A DNA stretch of 64,000 bases from Leptodactylus fallax (taxonomy: Eukaryota; Chordata; Amphibia; Anura; Leptodactylidae). Positions 61,599-64,000 of the stretch are shown here, in pieces; within the stretch, counting starts at the first letter, position 1, and each line of letters begins with the position of its first letter. The stretch spans positions 3,348,001 through 3,412,000 of the forward strand of contig CAMRHE010000115.1 of assembly GCA_947044405.1 (NCBI GenBank), written 5' to 3'. The notes beneath the pieces are model-generated. The model did no database searches. It was not told the DNA's origin and saw nothing but the letters and a program-made list of their open reading frames with translations. A program made the translations under genes and the position numbers.

Positions 61599-62236
61599 CC
61601 ATTTTACTCATCAGTGTAATTTACCGCATTCTATTTTTCAGGAATATTTTATATATCCACCACTGAACTTGGTTGTGCCTGAATAAATGTGATAGGCTCC
61701 AGCTGCTCTATTACAAAGTGTCATATAGAAATCGAGGCTGTGAGTAAGTGACATGATCTACTATAGGTGGCAGCTTATTCACACAGTGCATGAACATTAC
61801 TTCTGTGCTCTCTGAACCTGTTCACATGCCTTATATTACGTTCCTAGGTGCTCCCCTAATGTAAGCTGACTGCCTGCAGCCAAGAGCATATAATCAGTTT
61901 AAGAGTATTATGATAGTCGGAAAGCCATTTATCAACACTTTTATAGGTCCATCTGTCAACGTAATTCAGTAATGCATAGTATCAGTGGAGGCAAAAGATA
62001 TAGCATAGTATCCTTCAAGGTGAGAAATCTTTATTTACAAAGGTAATAGGCTTTTACCAGGATACATACCAATATATATATACACACAGTATAAGACTTT
62101 AAAGTATAAGACTTAAATAACCTGAGGCTTCTGCCAAAGAAGCCTGCTAAAGTAGCAGTGATCATGTTGTATAATTTTGTCATAAATTTTAAGCTTCAGA
62201 AATCCATTTTTATATTTCTTTTATATATCGACATTA
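61599..62236. other. Unannotated sequence
   Basis: No gene or element was recognised. Confidence 0.45.
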
Positions 62237-62410
62237 AGGCTAAGGCCCCACTTAGCAGGCCACAGCAAAAAAGGAAAAACAGCGGCGGAAATACATTGTA
62301 TTTTTTTCTGCAGCATGTGAAACACTGGCGGTTTCCCTATAGGTATGATTGATCAGTCCACTTCAAATGAATGGGCAGAGCTGCGATACCAAGCACAAAC
62401 GCTAGTCTAA
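62237..62410. mobile_element. Partial MITE (GCCCCACTTAGCAGGCC end)
   Basis: The left end 'taaggccccacttagcaggc' and inner 'ggtttccctataggtatgat' match 3492..3817 and 11414..12003. The right end is missing. Confidence 0.45.
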
Positions 62411-63640
62411 ATGTATGGCCCTGTGCTTGTGACTTATCCTAAAGTCAACCCCTCTAAGAAACTTTGTAAATATATTGACAACACCTCTCAGATAATGGCT
62501 GCAATGATAGTTGATCACATGAATGACCGTCCATGAAATATAGAGTGCTTCTTCATAGTGCAGCTCATCGTTCCAGCTCATAGTGGGGCTTCATCCATGT
62601 CATCACATGCACTAATAGGACACATAATATGGAAGATTGTCTTAAGTCAACCAATTTAAACGCTGTATTACAGTCCAGAGTTGCATTCAGTTCTTCAGGT
62701 TGTCATTGAAAAAGGTCAAAAAGTTTGTTGTTAGACACACTGCTAGTCTCATTAAGCTCCTATAACATAATGGGTAGATAAAGGAGTTGTCTGGCACCCT
62801 ATATTTATCTATGGGACAGAAATAGTAAAAAAAAAAAAAAAATCCACTCATTTTATAGGTTCACCGATCCAGCAATGTCAGCCCAGTCCCCACTGTTATC
62901 AACCCTGGATGACATCCGTGCCTAGGTTGCCACTGCAGACAGTCATTGACCTATATACAATAGGCACATGACTGACTGGCCTCATCTCAGACAGGTGTAA
63001 ATCTCACTCTGACTGTGGATCTAATAACCCAAACCTAGCAGCACCATAGATCCCTATGATGTCAAGTCATTAGAGCCACAGTCAGGCCAGGATTTAAGGC
63101 TGTAATACAGATGCTAAAATGTATCCACATTACACTCATCTGAATGAGGCCTTACTCACATTCTGACTTGTGGGTTAACCATACACTTTGCCCAAATATT
63201 AACCTTTCATTTCTATCTTCCAAATTGTATTGTGTAGCAGCAGTCTCAGGAGTGAAGGGGATTAATAAATGCTAAATAAAATATAACACCCGGTGAGATG
63301 GCAACCTCCAGCCCACAGCAAAAGCGGAATTGAGGATTTTTAATAATTCACACAGAGAAGAATAAAATAAAACAGGTTCAGATACTTTTGTATATGAGAA
63401 AATCTTAATTGGTTTAAATTCTCAACTTTCTCCAATATATTTGGTTAAGACTGTTGGAAGCAATTTATAAAACCACAACTTTATCTCAAACTGCTCTATA
63501 GCAACATTAGAACAAGACAACATATTAAATATGCATTAAATCCCATAAATGATGCTATTATAATCGCTGCTCATTGAACTCATCATGGCAGTATTCTTTA
63601 CAAATTTTTATTATTAAAAATGAAATTACGTCAAGTACTT
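62411..63640. other. Unannotated sequence
   Basis: Contains a poly-A run at 62829..62842 and nothing else recognised. Confidence 0.45.
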
Positions 63641-63685
63641 TTAGAATTATTTAATTGTACATTTGTTTATTTGCTTGGCTCTGCA

Positions 63686-63886
63686 CCAATAGGGGATTGT
63701 AGAGCGCCTTGCCGTGAGATTAAGTTGTACAGGATAAGAAAAAGTGTCTTCTTTTTGTCTAGACACAGCACCCTTTTGGTCCATAGGCTATATCTGGTAT
63801 TACAGCTCAGCTCCATTCACCAGTTGCTGACTTCCTGGCGCCAATCGGGCCATTTATTAGGTGTTCAGTATGCTAGTCTATATAAA
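63686..63886 (+). promoter_or_regulatory. Possible promoter: two CCAAT boxes and a TATA box
   Basis: CCAAT occurs at 63686..63690 and 63841..63845 (GCGCCAATCGGGCC context). TATATAAA at 63879..63886 lies 34 bases after the second CCAAT. Purine-rich sequence with 'gaggagcagagaggagatca' follows from about 63910. The arrangement suits an RNA polymerase II promoter reading rightward out of the window. Part of the region (about 63790..63820) resembles dispersed repeat sequence, so this could be coincidence or an LTR promoter. Confidence 0.35.
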
Positions 63887-64000
63887 TTTGCCCCACTGTG
63901 TGCATTAGAGGAGCAGAGAGGAGATCAGTGCTCCAGAGGGGAGAACATAACTTCCCAGTAAAGTTGTCAGTACTTTATTAAATAACATTACACTGCACAC

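Noticed and set aside
63620..63961. 113-codon plus-strand frame at the window end
   Set aside because: It overlaps the promoter-like motifs and repeat-like sequence, and no protein family was recognised.

Overview
The window reads as a gene-poor, repeat-dense stretch of a large vertebrate genome, most likely an anuran amphibian. The basis is the mixture of Tc1-like DNA transposons, L2-type LINE sequence, hAT-like elements with 8-bp target duplications, many TTAA-bounded miniature elements, GATA/GACA microsatellites and solo LTRs, with no bacterial or viral gene order. The species is not determined by anything I can see. No ordinary intron-containing cellular gene was recognised.

The standout locus is 20196..24402 on the minus strand. 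It is a complete-looking LTR retrotransposon with 5' LTR 23920..24402, a tRNA-Ala-like primer binding site, a polypurine tract and 3' LTR 20196..20736. It has no recognisable gag or pol. Its internal region carries one intact 986-codon open reading frame that encodes a long coiled coil, part of which closely resembles the rod of non-muscle/smooth-muscle myosin II heavy chain. The two LTRs are almost identical, so the insertion is young. This is best read as a non-autonomous retrotransposon that has captured, and keeps open, a chimeric host-derived coding sequence.

Layout. 1..5300: degenerate TA-flanked and TTAA-flanked miniature elements. 6.2..7.9 kb: a hAT-like element with perfect TSD and a retrovirus-like solo LTR. 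10.6..12.9 kb: a TTAA element split by a 2.1-kb hAT-like element that itself holds another TTAA element. 13..15.7 kb: a possible LTR and a TA-flanked element. 18.8..20.15 kb: a dead Tc1 element and a TA-flanked MITE. 20.2..24.96 kb: the gene-carrying LTR element beside an older solo LTR. 24.96..26.8 kb: a composite repeat with a (GACA)n tail, split by a hAT-like element. 28.9..29.6 kb: a minisatellite split by a mariner-type MITE. 32.76..33.87 kb: a solo LTR with a 4-bp TSD. 36.5..40.9 kb: two Tc1-like elements and a split minisatellite. 42..45.3 kb: microsatellites and an inverted pair of TTAA elements. 50..57.6 kb: a tRNA-derived SINE followed by a four-level nest (TA-MITE, then L2, then a 4.1-kb hAT-like element, then a 1.26-kb hAT-like element), including a 1.4-kb satellite array. 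58.3..61.6 kb: two more Tc1-like elements, one carrying a tRNA-like foldback. The last 350 bases hold a CCAAT/TATA arrangement that could be a promoter.

Every transposase and reverse transcriptase seen is broken. Mobility of the elements here would depend on proteins encoded elsewhere. Boundaries given with target duplications were read base by base; those without are approximate.
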